In this document: in pieces, positions 44,879 to 56,215 of the stretch
How positions within the stretch are numbered: position 1 is the first letter of the stretch
How the letters are laid out: the number at the start of each line of letters is the position of its first letter
Assembly (NCBI GenBank): GCA_012515235.1
Contig: JAAYYU010000061.1
Span: 1-64,000 of the forward strand
Source: Candidatus Anammoximicrobium sp.
Lineage (GTDB): Bacteria > Planctomycetota > Planctomycetia > Pirellulales > Pirellulaceae
Reading direction: 5' to 3'
Length of the DNA: 64,000 bases
The notes under the pieces: generated by a model
The model's database searches: none
The model's input: only the letters and a program-made list of their open reading frames with translations
What the model was told of the DNA's origin: nothing
Program-made: the position numbers and the translations under genes

Positions 44879-44907
44879 ATTATAGTCGCCCCCGCCCGCC
44901 GCTTGGA
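44879..44907 (-). promoter_or_regulatory. Candidate promoter for the zinc-ribbon/STAS gene
   Basis: On the minus strand a perfect TATAAT (44884-44879) lies about 73 bases before the start codon, in an AT-rich patch that stands out from the surrounding GC-rich DNA. The hexamer 17 bases upstream (tccaag) is a poor -35. Confidence 0.35.
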
Positions 44908-44915
44908 GGGCAGTT

Positions 44916-45926
44916 CTACGGGTGAGTCTTTCCTAAATCGTGGGGGTGGCGAAGCTGGTCCAGCAGGCGGCGGAGGTCGTCGGGCAGAGGCATTTCAAAG
45001 TCCATCTGCCGTCCCGTCACGGGATGCACGAACCCCAATTCGGCCGCGTGCAAGGCTTGCCGGGGCGCGCCGCTGCGGTCCTTGACCGGTTTACCGTGCA
45101 GACGCCGCACATAGACCTTCTCGCCGCAGACCATGTGGCCGGCCTCCGACAAGTGGATGCGGATTTGATGCGTGCGGCCGGTCTGCAGAGTGCACTCGAC
45201 CAGCGTGTAGCCCTCCAGGTACTCCAGCGGGCGGACGTGCGTCACCGCCCGCTGGCCTTCGCCAGGGTCCGCCGTGCTGCCGCGCAGACCGTCGCCCCGG
45301 TCGCGGACCAGGTGCGATTCAATGGTCTGCGCTTCGGCGCGCCCGTGGACGATCGCCAGATAGACGCGGCGCAGATCGTGCTTGCGGAACATCTGGACCA
45401 GCCGCCTTTCCGCCTCGGCCGTGCGCGCAAAGACCATCAGCCCGCTGGTGTCGCGATCCAGGCGATGGACCGGGCGGATCGACGGCGGTTCGGGCCGGCG
45501 GCCGCGCGAGGCGCGGCCCTGACTCCGCATTTTGCGAGTCAGAATCTGGCGGATCAGTTCGTCCAACGTCGGCTGAAACTGCCGCCGCCGCTCCGGCCAG
45601 TGCCGCTCTTCCGAATGCCGCAGCGTGGTCACTCCCGCCGGTTTTTCGACCACCAGCAAGTGCGCGTCCAGATACTGAATCCGCACGTCGTCCGCCCGCG
45701 CCGGTCCGGAGCGAGGCTCCTTCCACACTTTGACGACGTCGCCTGCTTTCAAGGGCCGGGTTTCGTCCGTACACAAGTTGCCGTTGACCTGCACGTGCCG
45801 GTTGTGGATCGCACGCTTGACTTGCGACCACGACTCGTCCGGCCGCCACTGGCGCAGGGCGGACATCAGCTTGCCGCCGGCCATCTGCTCGGTCACGTGG
45901 TAATTGCGAAAGTCGGGTTCAGGCAT
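44916..45926 (-). CDS. RluA-family pseudouridine synthase
   Basis: 336 residues from the ATG at 45926. An S4-like RNA-binding domain (about 18-65: SQVKRAIHNRHVQVNGNLC) precedes the catalytic domain. HLLVVEKPAGVTTLRHSEE is motif I; RPVHRLDRDTSGLMVFART is motif II with catalytic D157; QTGRTHQIRIHLSEAGHMV is motif III. The family isomerises uridine to pseudouridine in 23S rRNA or tRNA. An Arg-rich insertion (RRPEPPSI region) before motif II lengthens the domain slightly. No clear ribosome site precedes the start. It follows cydB after about 70 bases. Confidence 0.93.
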   Translation of the reverse strand: MPEPDFRNYHVTEQMAGGKLMSALRQWRPDESWSQVKRAIHNRHVQVNGNLCTDETRPLKAGDVVKVWKEPRSGPARADDVRIQYLDAHLLVVEKPAGVTTLRHSEERHWPERRRQFQPTLDELIRQILTRKMRSQGRASRGRRPEPPSIRPVHRLDRDTSGLMVFARTAEAERRLVQMFRKHDLRRVYLAIVHGRAEAQTIESHLVRDRGDGLRGSTADPGEGQRAVTHVRPLEYLEGYTLVECTLQTGRTHQIRIHLSEAGHMVCGEKVYVRRLHGKPVKDRSGAPRQALHAAELGFVHPVTGRQMDFEMPLPDDLRRLLDQLRHPHDLGKTHP

Positions 45927-45993
45927 GGGTTCAGTCGGGCGGAGAACGTTTTGCGTCGCCGCCGCGTTTGCCGGTCGGACGACGCTCGCCAAA

Positions 45994-46998
45994 CTACGAA
46001 ATCTGCACTCGGCCGCGGAAGATCCAGTAAATGGCGGACGTATAGGCCAACACAAACGGCATTCCGATCATGGCGATCACCAGCATGATCCACAGCGTCT
46101 TGGGGCTGGAGGCGGCGTTGTAGATCGTCAGACTGTTCTCCGGCAACGGACTGGACGTCACGAGGTTGGGCAACAACGCCAGACCCAACAACAACACGAA
46201 GGCACAGACCGTCGCACAGGAGGCCAGAAACGCACGCCCGGACCAGCGGCGGCGCAAGGCGTAGGGGATGCTCACCAGCGTGCCCAGGTTCAGGGCCACC
46301 GCCAACCAGGTCAGCGGATAGCTCTGCAGCGACGCCCAGGCACGCGGCACGGCCGCCAGCGTTACGACGCTGACCAGCACGTACAGGACCACGAAGACGG
46401 CATAGGCGCGCCACATCCAGTGGTAGATCCGCTCGCGGAGCGGTCCCAGCGTCTTCAAATGCAGGTAGATCGACCCGTGCATCAAGAACAAGGCCACCGA
46501 CAACAAGCCCACGAGAAAGGCGTAGGGATTGAGCAAACGGAAGAATCCGCCCCGATAAATGCCGTGGTCGTCCAGCGGCACGCCGATCAAGGCGTTGCCC
46601 ACGCTCATGCCGAACAGCAGCGTCGCCAGGGTGCTGGAAAGGAAGAACGCGACGTCCCAACTCCGCCGCCAAAACACCGCTTCCCTCTTGTTGCGGAACT
46701 CCAGCGCCACGGCCCGCGCAATGAGGGCCACCAGCACCAGCATAAAGACGAAATAGAAGCCCGAAAAAATCGTCGCGTACGCTTCCGGAAAGGCGGCAAA
46801 CAACGCGCCGCCAAACGTCACTAGCCAGACTTCGTTGCCGTCCCAAATCGGTCCGATCGAGGCAATGAACGTGCGCCGCTCCGCCTCGCCCCGCGCCAGC
46901 AGGTGCAACATGCCCACCCCCAGATCAAATCCATCCAGCACCGCATAGCCCGCCAGCAGGACGCCCAGCAGAATAAACCAGGTCAAGTTCAGATCCAT
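45994..46998 (-). CDS. cydB: Cytochrome bd-type oxidase subunit II
   Basis: 334 residues from the ATG at 46998, with about eight or nine membrane helices. The opening MDLNLTWFILLGVLLAGYAV followed by LDGFDLGVGMLHLL is the characteristic CydB N-terminus, and GPIWDGNEVWLVTFGGALFA is the conserved second block with acidic residues near the haems. LPENSLTIYNAASSPKTLW near the end also fits. Together with CydA it forms the quinol oxidase that reduces oxygen in the membrane. It lies 103 bases downstream of cydA on the same strand. No cydX or cydDC gene is seen. Confidence 0.95.
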   Translation of the reverse strand: MDLNLTWFILLGVLLAGYAVLDGFDLGVGMLHLLARGEAERRTFIASIGPIWDGNEVWLVTFGGALFAAFPEAYATIFSGFYFVFMLVLVALIARAVALEFRNKREAVFWRRSWDVAFFLSSTLATLLFGMSVGNALIGVPLDDHGIYRGGFFRLLNPYAFLVGLLSVALFLMHGSIYLHLKTLGPLRERIYHWMWRAYAVFVVLYVLVSVVTLAAVPRAWASLQSYPLTWLAVALNLGTLVSIPYALRRRWSGRAFLASCATVCAFVLLLGLALLPNLVTSSPLPENSLTIYNAASSPKTLWIMLVIAMIGMPFVLAYTSAIYWIFRGRVQIS

Positions 46999-47101
46999 GA
47001 GATTGGTGTTCCCTGTGCTTGATGACGCCGTTTCCCCAAATCCCGTCTGCGCCCGCACGCGGCCCCATCCCGGCCGGACTGCGGAGCGCTTGGGTCCCCC
47101 G

Positions 47102-48568
47102 CTACGTCGCTTCCTCCGCCTGCCGATGCGTCGCCCGCTCGGCGACCGCCGACAACGCCGACCCCAGGGGCGACGACGCCGGCTCCGGCGAGGCGGACGC
47201 GCCCGGCGCTTCCGGCCCGTGGCGAATCGTCCGGTCCAGCAAAAAGATCCAGAGCACGAACAACACGGTGTAGATCACACCGAACATGATGAACGACCCC
47301 AGTACCTGCTGGCCGTCGACGGCCTCCGAGACCGCATCGCCGGTCCGCAAGCCGCCGATCAATCCCTCGGCGGTCTGCGTCGGGTAGACGATCCACGGCT
47401 GCCGGCCAACTTCCGTCGCGACCCAGCCCGTCTGGTTGGCCGCAAACGCCAACCCCACGGCGAACACGAAAAACCACAGCAACCACCGCTGCTCGAACAA
47501 CGACCCGCGCCACCAATACCAACACGCCAGCGTGGTGCTGAAGATGAAGATCATCCCCAGGCCGACCATGATGTGATACGTCTGGAACGACAGCCAGACC
47601 GGCGGACTGCCGTAGTCCGCCGCCAACTGGTCCAACCCCGGCACGGGCCGACGGAAGTCCCGATAAACCAGAAAACTAAGCATTCCGGGCACACCCACTC
47701 CGCCTTTGACGGTTTGGCTCTGTTCGTCGGGCCAGCCCCACGCATACAAGGGCGTGCCCCCCGTCCCCGTCTGGAAATGGCCTTCGAAAGCCGCCAGCTT
47801 GGCCGGCTGATGATGAGCCACCATCTCGGCGTTGAAGTGCCCCGAGAGAAGTTGCACGTACGAAGCCACGGTGGCCAACAGCAGGGCGCCGGTAAAGGAA
47901 CGCCGCGCAAAGGCGGTGTGGCGGCCCTTCAACAGGTACCAGGCGGAAATGCTCATCGCGAAAAAGGCGCCTAAAACAAAGGCGGCCAACAACACATGGC
48001 CCAACCGGTGCAGCGACGACGGATTGAACACCAGGGCCCAGAAATCGACGATCTCGGCACGCACAAACGTTCGCCCGTTCACCGTGTGCTCGACCAGGTG
48101 AGACCCGGCCGGAGTCTGCTGCCAGGAATTGGCGACCACGATCCAGACCGACGAGAAGATGCTGCCCAAGGACACCATGCAGGTGGAGAAAAAATGAAAC
48201 GCGGGCGAGACCTTGTCCCAACCGTACAGCAGGACGGCCAGGAAGCCCGATTCCAGAAAGAAGGCGAAAATGCCCTCCGCCGCCAAGGCCGATCCGAACA
48301 CGTCGCCCACATACCGCGAGTACACGGCCCAGTTGGTGCCGAACTCGAACTCCATCACAATCCCCGTGCCCACGCCCAAGGCAAAGTTGATCCCAAACAC
48401 CTTCGTCCAGAACCGACCCGCCTGATGGTAGATCGCGTCCCCGGTCCGCAACCAGCGGTATTCCAGGAACACCAGCACGACGCCCAAGCCGATCGTCACC
48501 GGCGGGAACAAATAGTGGAACATCACCGTCAACGCAAACTGCAGACGAGAGAGCAGCACCACGTCCAT
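47102..48568 (-). CDS. cydA: Cytochrome bd-type oxidase subunit I
   Basis: 488 residues from the ATG at 48568. The N-terminal [20 protein letters not shown] holds the high-spin haem ligand H18. Further haem residues are in [20 protein letters not shown], and [16 protein letters not shown] is the signature block before the last helices. The quinol-binding Q loop is short, as in the cyanide-insensitive CIO subgroup. CydA/CydB oxidises quinol at low oxygen. It precedes cydB and is divergent from gldA, with about 380 bases between their starts to hold both promoters. The tail (ASPEPASSP) is a variable linker. Confidence 0.95.
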   Translation of the reverse strand: MDVVLLSRLQFALTVMFHYLFPPVTIGLGVVLVFLEYRWLRTGDAIYHQAGRFWTKVFGINFALGVGTGIVMEFEFGTNWAVYSRYVGDVFGSALAAEGIFAFFLESGFLAVLLYGWDKVSPAFHFFSTCMVSLGSIFSSVWIVVANSWQQTPAGSHLVEHTVNGRTFVRAEIVDFWALVFNPSSLHRLGHVLLAAFVLGAFFAMSISAWYLLKGRHTAFARRSFTGALLLATVASYVQLLSGHFNAEMVAHHQPAKLAAFEGHFQTGTGGTPLYAWGWPDEQSQTVKGGVGVPGMLSFLVYRDFRRPVPGLDQLAADYGSPPVWLSFQTYHIMVGLGMIFIFSTTLACWYWWRGSLFEQRWLLWFFVFAVGLAFAANQTGWVATEVGRQPWIVYPTQTAEGLIGGLRTGDAVSEAVDGQQVLGSFIMFGVIYTVLFVLWIFLLDRTIRHGPEAPGASASPEPASSPLGSALSAVAERATHRQAEEAT

Positions 48569-48947
48569 CGCTTCACCGAATTCCTGTCGCCGCGCGGGCG
48601 AAAACGCTGCAGACCGAACATCAAGAGAGATTGTCGCCCATTCTAAATGTCTGGGCCTGCCACGCAATCCCGGATGCGAGCCATCCCCGTTGTCACGCCC
48701 AGGACCGCGGAGTAGCATACCGTGGTTCCGGAAGTGCCGCGGATCGGATCGTTTGGATTCTTGCTTTCGACCGCGACGGGAACGAGCCAGTGGCTGTCAC
48801 CCGGTCTTTTGCTGGTGCCGGAAGGAAAAAGACCGACGCCCGACCCGCAGGCCTCTGGACGGCAGGCCGGACCAGCACAGCCCCGCCGACCCGGCCCCAA
48901 GCGTGCGGAGGGAATGCCCATCCTACCTGACCACGGGGAGAACGACA

Positions 48948-50060
48948 ATGAAAATGGTCTTGATAGCACCGCGCAAGTACGTGCAGGGCCGGGGCGTGCT
49001 GGCCGAAATTGGTCCGTACCTGAAAATGCTCGGCCAACGCCCCCTGGTGCTGTGGGACGGGATGGTTCGAGGACTACTTGGCGACACCGTCTTGCAAAGT
49101 GTGGACGCGGCCGGACTGGAGGCGATCGAGGCCACGTTCGGCGGCGAAGCGACTCGGGAAGAGGGCCAGCGGATCGCCCAACTGGCGCGCGAACAACACG
49201 CGGACGTGGTGGCCGGCATCGGCGGCGGCAAAGCGATCGACGTCGCCAAGGCCGCGGCGTGGGGCGCGGGACTCAAGCTGATGACGGTGCCGACGATCGC
49301 GGCGACCGACGCGCCGACCAGCGCGGCGACCGTCTGGTACGACGCCGAAGCGAACTTCCTCAGCTTCGAGTGCTGGCCGTTCAATCCGGACATCGTGCTG
49401 GTGGACACGCAAGTCATCGCCCACGGTCCGCCGCGGGCGTTTGCGGCCGGCATGGGCGACGCCCTGTCGACCTGGGTCGAGGCGGAGGCCGCCTACAAGT
49501 CGCGGGCGGCCAACATCGCCGGCGGCGTGACGACGCAGGCGGCGCTGGCCATCGCCCGCCTGGGCTTTGAGTTGTTAATGGAATACGGCGTCGAGGCGCT
49601 GCGGGCCGTCCGCCAGAAGGTCGTGACGCCGGCGGTCGAAAAGATCGTCGAAGCCAACGTGCTGCACTCGGGCTTGGGCTTCGAGAGCGGCGGACTGGCG
49701 ACGGCCCACATGATCGCCAATCCGCTGTCCAACTACCCCGAATGCAAAGGCTTCATGCACGGCGAGAAGGTCAGCTTCGGCATCGTGACGCAGTTGTGCC
49801 TGGACGAAGACGTGAAGACCAGCGAGATGAATCGGATCGTCGATTTCCTGATCGCAGTCGGACTCCCGGTGACCTTCGCCGATCTGAACCTGCACCAGGT
49901 CACCCGAGACCGTTTGCGAGCGATTGGCGAAGCGTGTGCCGGTCCCGGCTCGCTGTGCCACAATCATTGTTTCCAGGTGACGGTGGACGACGCGATCGAC
50001 GCCATGCTCGCGGCCGACGCCGTGGGCCGCGCGCGCAAGGCAGCCGCGAAAATCGACTGA
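48948..50060 (+). CDS. gldA: Glycerol dehydrogenase-type iron/zinc alcohol dehydrogenase
   Basis: 370 residues from the ATG at 48948 (GGGGAG site). NAD-binding GIGGGKAIDVAKA at about 90-102, and metal ligands D171 (AGMGDALSTW), H254 (GLATAHMIAN) and H271 (GFMHGEKVSFG), all conserved as in GldA. The family oxidises glycerol to dihydroxyacetone with NAD+, but relatives act on other polyols. The next gene, an FGGY kinase, starts 12 bases later, so the pair oxidises a polyol and phosphorylates the resulting ketose, or handles two steps of one pathway. Specificity for glycerol itself is not certain. Confidence 0.88.
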   Translation: MKMVLIAPRKYVQGRGVLAEIGPYLKMLGQRPLVLWDGMVRGLLGDTVLQSVDAAGLEAIEATFGGEATREEGQRIAQLAREQHADVVAGIGGGKAIDVAKAAAWGAGLKLMTVPTIAATDAPTSAATVWYDAEANFLSFECWPFNPDIVLVDTQVIAHGPPRAFAAGMGDALSTWVEAEAAYKSRAANIAGGVTTQAALAIARLGFELLMEYGVEALRAVRQKVVTPAVEKIVEANVLHSGLGFESGGLATAHMIANPLSNYPECKGFMHGEKVSFGIVTQLCLDEDVKTSEMNRIVDFLIAVGLPVTFADLNLHQVTRDRLRAIGEACAGPGSLCHNHCFQVTVDDAIDAMLAADAVGRARKAAAKID

Positions 50061-50072
50061 GGGAGCACCCCG

Positions 50073-51590
50073 ATGGGCCAGTACCTGCTGGGCGTGGACA
50101 ACGGCAGTACGATGGTCAAAGCGGCCGTGTTTCGGACCGACGGCACGGAGGTCTCCGCGGCGGGCCGCAAGGTGGAACTGCTGGCCCCGCGTCCCGGCTG
50201 GAGCGAAGCCGACATGGAAGGCCTCTGGCAGCTGACGGCGGAGGCGATCCGGGAGGCGGTCGTCGAGTCCCGCGTGCCGGCGGCGGAGATCGCCTGTGTG
50301 GCCTGCACCGGCCACGGCAACGGGCTGTACCTGGTCGACCGGGCGGGCCGCCCGGTCCGGCCCGCCGTTCGCGGCACCGACACGCGGGCTCGCGCGTACA
50401 TCGACCGCTGGCTGGCCGACGGCGTGGACCGCGCTGTCCGCCCCAAAACGATGCAAGCGATCTGGCCGGCGCAGCCCAACGCGCTGCTGGCTTGGATGCA
50501 GGATCACGAGTCCGCGTCGCTGCAACGCGCCGCAGCGTCCCTGACCTGCAAAGACTACATTCGCCTGCGGCTGACGGGCGAAATCCACCAGGAACGCACG
50601 GACCTCTCCGGCTGCAGCCTGCTGAACGTGGGGACGGGCGAGTATGACCTGGCCGTGCTGGAGGCCTTCGGGATCGGCGATCTGCGGCGGCTCCTTCCGA
50701 CCCTGAAACGCTCGGAGGACATCTGCGGTTCGGTTACGCCGCCAGCCGCGGCACTCACCGGCTTGGCTGCCGGCACGCCCGTGGCCGGCGGCATGTTCGA
50801 CATCGACGCCTGCGGGCTGGCTTCGGGGATGGTCGATGAATCGCAGCTGTGCATGATCGTCGGCACGTGGGGCAACAACCAGTACATCTCGCGGACGCCG
50901 GTCGTGGACGAATCCGTGTTCATGACCTCGTGCTACGCCATTCCAGGGTACTACTTGATGCTCGAAGGCAGCGCGACCTCGGCCAGCAACCTGGAGTGGT
51001 TCGTGAGCGAGTTTTTTGCCGCCGAGCGTGAAAGGTTAAGCCAGACCGGGGGCGGCAGTGTGTACGACTTGTGCAACACGCTGGTGGCCGGCACGCGGCC
51101 GGAGCAGTCGGGCGTGATCTTCCTGCCGTTTCTGTACGGCTGCAACGCGAGTCGGGACGGCAAGGCGGGACTGTTGGGGTGGGACGGCTGGCAAACGCGG
51201 GGACACGTGCTCCGCGCGGTGTACGAAGGCATTGTGTTTTCCCACCGCTGGCACCTGGAACGGCTGCTGCGGTTCCGCTCGCCGCCGAAGCAGATTCGGC
51301 TGTCCGGCGGAGCGGCGCGCAGCGCCGTCTGGGTGCAGATGTTCGCCGACATTCTGCAGACGCCAGTCGCCGTTCCGGCCGGCACGGAACTGGGCGCGCT
51401 GGGCGCCGCGATCGGCGCCGCCGTGGCCCTTGGTTGCTACCGGACGTACGAAGCGGCCTGTGCCGCGATGGTTCGAGTGACGCGTGCCTGCGAGCCGGAC
51501 CGGGCGTTGGCGGACGTCTACGAAAGGAAATACGCCCGCTACCGCAAAGTCCTGGATGCGTTGGCGCCGCTCTGGCCGGAGTTTTCCTGA
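50073..51590 (+). CDS. FGGY-family carbohydrate kinase (xylulokinase/L-xylulose-kinase-like)
   Basis: 505 residues, full length. The N-terminal YLLGVDNGSTMVKAAVFRTDG is the phosphate-1 ATP loop; RPGWSEADMEGLW and ACTGHGNGLYLVD resemble L-xylulose kinase (LyxK/YgcE group) more than glycerol kinase. GGMFDIDACGLASGMVDES contains the catalytic aspartate, and IRLSGGAARSAVWVQMFADI is the adenosine loop. It phosphorylates a sugar or polyol with ATP. GAGGGAG precedes the ATG, and only 12 bases separate it from gldA. The combined context suggests a polyol-to-ketose-phosphate route. Confidence 0.88.
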   Translation: MGQYLLGVDNGSTMVKAAVFRTDGTEVSAAGRKVELLAPRPGWSEADMEGLWQLTAEAIREAVVESRVPAAEIACVACTGHGNGLYLVDRAGRPVRPAVRGTDTRARAYIDRWLADGVDRAVRPKTMQAIWPAQPNALLAWMQDHESASLQRAAASLTCKDYIRLRLTGEIHQERTDLSGCSLLNVGTGEYDLAVLEAFGIGDLRRLLPTLKRSEDICGSVTPPAAALTGLAAGTPVAGGMFDIDACGLASGMVDESQLCMIVGTWGNNQYISRTPVVDESVFMTSCYAIPGYYLMLEGSATSASNLEWFVSEFFAAERERLSQTGGGSVYDLCNTLVAGTRPEQSGVIFLPFLYGCNASRDGKAGLLGWDGWQTRGHVLRAVYEGIVFSHRWHLERLLRFRSPPKQIRLSGGAARSAVWVQMFADILQTPVAVPAGTELGALGAAIGAAVALGCYRTYEAACAAMVRVTRACEPDRALADVYERKYARYRKVLDALAPLWPEFS

Positions 51591-51676
51591 CCGGGCGAGG
51601 CTTGTTTTAGCGGACCGTGCGTGCGGCCGATCGTCGGCCGTGCGGCAGGTCGCCGGAAAGTGGGAGGAGGTGCGGC

Positions 51677-52297
51677 TTGGAAACGCTTGTGTTGGTCGAT
51701 CTCCAGAACGATTTTCTACCCGGCGGCGCTCTGCCGGTGCCCGAGGGCGACCGGGTTGTGCCCGTGGCGAACCGGTTGATGCCCTTGTTCCCCCTGGTCG
51801 TCGCCACCCAGGACTGGCATCCCGCGGACCACCTGAGCTTTGCCAGCCAGCATCCGGGCAGGCGCGTCGGGGAGCAGGTCCAGGTGCGCGGCCTGGATCA
51901 GACCCTGTGGCCGGACCACTGCGTGCGGGAGACTTGGGGGGCGGACTTTGCTCCGGGCCTGGCAATTTGGCGCGTCCACCGGATCTTTCCCAAGGGCATC
52001 GACCGGGACATCGACAGCTACAGCGGCTTTTACGACAACGGGCATCTGCGGTCGACGGAATTGGGCGAGTTCCTGCGGGTGCGGAGCGTCCGCGGCGTTT
52101 GCGTGATGGGACTGGCCACCGATTACTGCGTCCAGTTCACGGCCTTGGACGCGCTGCAACAGGGCTTCCGCGTCCGCGTAATCAGCGCCGGCTGTCGCGG
52201 TGTGAACCTGCGGCCCGGAGACGCGGATCGGGCGCTGCAGCAGTTGCAGGTCGCGGGGGCGCAGATCGTCGCCGACCTGAACCCGGAGGATGTGTAA
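51677..52297 (+). CDS. pncA: Nicotinamidase
   Basis: 206 residues from a TTG start at 51677, selected because GGAGGAGGTG (51663-51672) sits just ahead and the family's TLVLVDLQNDFLPGG then forms the N-terminus. Catalytic triad D12, K106 (FPKGID) and C151 (GLATDYCV); metal ligands D46, H48 and H52 in TQDWHPADH. Nicotinamidase hydrolyses nicotinamide to nicotinate and ammonia for NAD salvage. It lies 86 bases after the FGGY kinase on the same strand; a shared transcript is possible. The non-ATG start would lower expression somewhat. Confidence 0.93.
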   Translation: METLVLVDLQNDFLPGGALPVPEGDRVVPVANRLMPLFPLVVATQDWHPADHLSFASQHPGRRVGEQVQVRGLDQTLWPDHCVRETWGADFAPGLAIWRVHRIFPKGIDRDIDSYSGFYDNGHLRSTELGEFLRVRSVRGVCVMGLATDYCVQFTALDALQQGFRVRVISAGCRGVNLRPGDADRALQQLQVAGAQIVADLNPEDV

Positions 52298-52399
52298 AGG
52301 CGCCGTCGCACTCGCCCGTTTGCCGGCCTGCCAGTTCGCCGGAGCGACGGGCAACCGCGGATTGGCGCACACCGACGGACCTGCGGCCCGTCGGCAGCC

Positions 52400-53215
52400 T
52401 CAGTTGGCGGCCTCCTTCTCGTCAGGCTTCGCCGGTTTCTCGTCCTTCGCCGCTTCGTCCGCGGGTTCCGCTGGCGGTTCTTTTGCTTCCGGCTTGACGA
52501 CGTCCGGCTTGCTGGATTCCGGCTTGCCGGATTCCGGTTCTTCTGCTTCCGGCTTGGCGGCTTCCGGTTCCGTTGCCGCCGGGGCCGCAGCTTGGCCTGC
52601 GTCTTCTCCGGCGAACTTCATGCTCATCGCCGCGACCGTCACGGCCGCCTGGTACTTGTCGAGTGTGTGGTGATACGCCTCTAGCCGCAACGTGTACGCT
52701 CGGCCGCCCGCGACCGTTTTCAGGGTCTGCTGGGCCACGACTTGATTTCTGCGTTTGGCGAACGTGACGTAGCGGGCAAAGTGGTGTTTGCCGAGTTGCA
52801 CGGCGCGAACCGGTTCCTTGGGCTTCGGTTCCGACAACGACTCGGAGACTTGACGCACGAAGGCTTCGACATTGTCCGGCGTCACCTCGTCGATACCCGC
52901 AGCGGACTCTTCGACCGACAACAGCACGCGTGGCAGGCTGTTGATTTCGGCATCCTTGGGTTTGAAGGCGACCAGGACGCCGCCGCCGGGATTGGCCCAA
53001 TCCCAGCCCTTGGGCGCGGCGATTTCCAGCTTGCCTCCGTCCAGCGGCGGCAGGTAGTCGCCGATCTTGCTGGTCAGATCGTCGGAGGAGCTCTTTCCGC
53101 CCGCCCCGGACGTGCCCCCGCCTCCCGTGGTTCCTGCGCCTGGGCATCCGACGAGCAGGAGCGCGACGCTCACCACAAACAGGCTACCGACCTTGCCAAC
53201 AGCGCCAGTCGTCAT
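52400..53215 (-). CDS. Lipoprotein with acidic Pro/Glu/Lys-rich tail
   Basis: 271 residues. A type II signal ends in the lipobox LLLVGC with the acylated cysteine at 24. A Gly/Ser-rich spacer is followed by a folded middle (about 50-200: KLEIAAPKGWDWANPGGGV, HHFARYVTFAKRRNQV, AYTLRLEAYHHTLDK) and a low-complexity tail from about 205 built from PEA/KPE/EPP units. The middle resembles small exported planctomycete proteins of unknown role. I do not recognise a family. It is convergent with pncA, with about 100 bases between. Confidence 0.78.
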   Translation of the reverse strand: MTTGAVGKVGSLFVVSVALLLVGCPGAGTTGGGGTSGAGGKSSSDDLTSKIGDYLPPLDGGKLEIAAPKGWDWANPGGGVLVAFKPKDAEINSLPRVLLSVEESAAGIDEVTPDNVEAFVRQVSESLSEPKPKEPVRAVQLGKHHFARYVTFAKRRNQVVAQQTLKTVAGGRAYTLRLEAYHHTLDKYQAAVTVAAMSMKFAGEDAGQAAAPAATEPEAAKPEAEEPESGKPESSKPDVVKPEAKEPPAEPADEAAKDEKPAKPDEKEAAN

Positions 53216-53232
53216 ACTTGCAGTCCTCCGGG

Positions 53233-53556
53233 TTAGGTCTCGGCGATCTCTTCGCGGTGCTTGTGCAGGAAATGGGGCGTCTTGCCGCCTTGGCTCAGCT
53301 CATCCGCCTTTTTTTGGGCGGCGTTCTTCTGGTGATATTCAAACTTGGCGACGGGCTTCATGGCTTGGTTTACCACGTGCCAGTACAGCTTGACACGGAC
53401 TACCTTGGCCTCAGCCGCGCGGCTTTTTCGTTTGGTCGCTCTCGGTTTGGCAGGCTTTTTGGCTTCGGCTTTCTTCTTTTCCTTCTCCGGTGCGGAACGC
53501 TCCGCCGCCTCGACCTCTTCGCGTAAAGCCTTGCGACTAATAACTTTGCGTGCCAT
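53233..53556 (-). CDS. Small basic hypothetical protein
   Basis: 107 residues from the ATG at 53556. The N-terminal half is highly charged (EEVEAAERSAPEKEKKKAEA, then KKPAKPRATKRKSRAAEAKV), Lys/Ala-rich like a histone-like or nucleic-acid-binding tail. The C-terminal half has a compact strand/helix part (VRVKLYWHVVNQAMKP, KFEYHQKNAAQKKADEL). No known family. It is 17 bases upstream of the lipoprotein on the same strand and may be co-transcribed. A role in nucleic-acid binding is only suggested by its charge. Confidence 0.65.
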   Translation of the reverse strand: MARKVISRKALREEVEAAERSAPEKEKKKAEAKKPAKPRATKRKSRAAEAKVVRVKLYWHVVNQAMKPVAKFEYHQKNAAQKKADELSQGGKTPHFLHKHREEIAET

Positions 53557-53914
53557 GGGACATCGCCTGAATCTAGGGCCGGCCACCGGAACCGGCGGGC
53601 GGCGCAAACAAATGGTAAAACGTGTCACCTTCCACGAGGCATCAAGATAACCGATTTTTTATCGGCTGGCCAGCAGTGGCTAGGCGCGTCGCGAGCGAAA
53701 GGCCACAATAGCGCCCCCGCGAAACATGCTAGAGTCTGCGTGACCGATCGAGCTTCGGTCGCAGGCAGAGTTTCGCGAGTCATTCCAGCCATCGGAGATC
53801 GGCGCGAAAATCGTGGCGGTCCTTCAAGCTCAACCTGCCTCGTCATGGATCACGGGTTAGGTTTGTGGGAGACGTTCGTTTGGAGCATTCCGTTTCGTCT
53901 GATGAGGTTGGTCT

Positions 53915-56041
<2,127 letters not shown>

Positions 56042-56064
56042 GGGTCGGACTGCAACGGAGCCAG

Positions 56065-56098
56065 GAAGCCCGGCTTTTTCAAAAAGCCGGGCTTCTTC
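56065..56098 (+). terminator. Palindromic terminator after glgX
   Basis: gaagcccggcttttt and aaaaagccgggcttc form a 15-bp perfect stem around a single base (56065-56095); the internal T-run and A-run let it act in either direction. The residual tail ttcgg is short. Confidence 0.7.
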
Positions 56099-56215
56099 GG
56101 TTGTCGGCACGGCAGGCCGGAATACACTGGAAAGAGGCGGCTGTGGCGAGGATGGCTCGCTGACTCTTCGCCCGCTCCCAAGCGTCCCTGACATCCTCTC
56201 GCGGCCCTGCGTCCC

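Noticed and set aside
52430..52590. Repetitive DNA element in the lipoprotein gene
   Set aside because: The repetition is explained by the low-complexity Pro/Glu/Lys tail of the protein, not by a mobile element.
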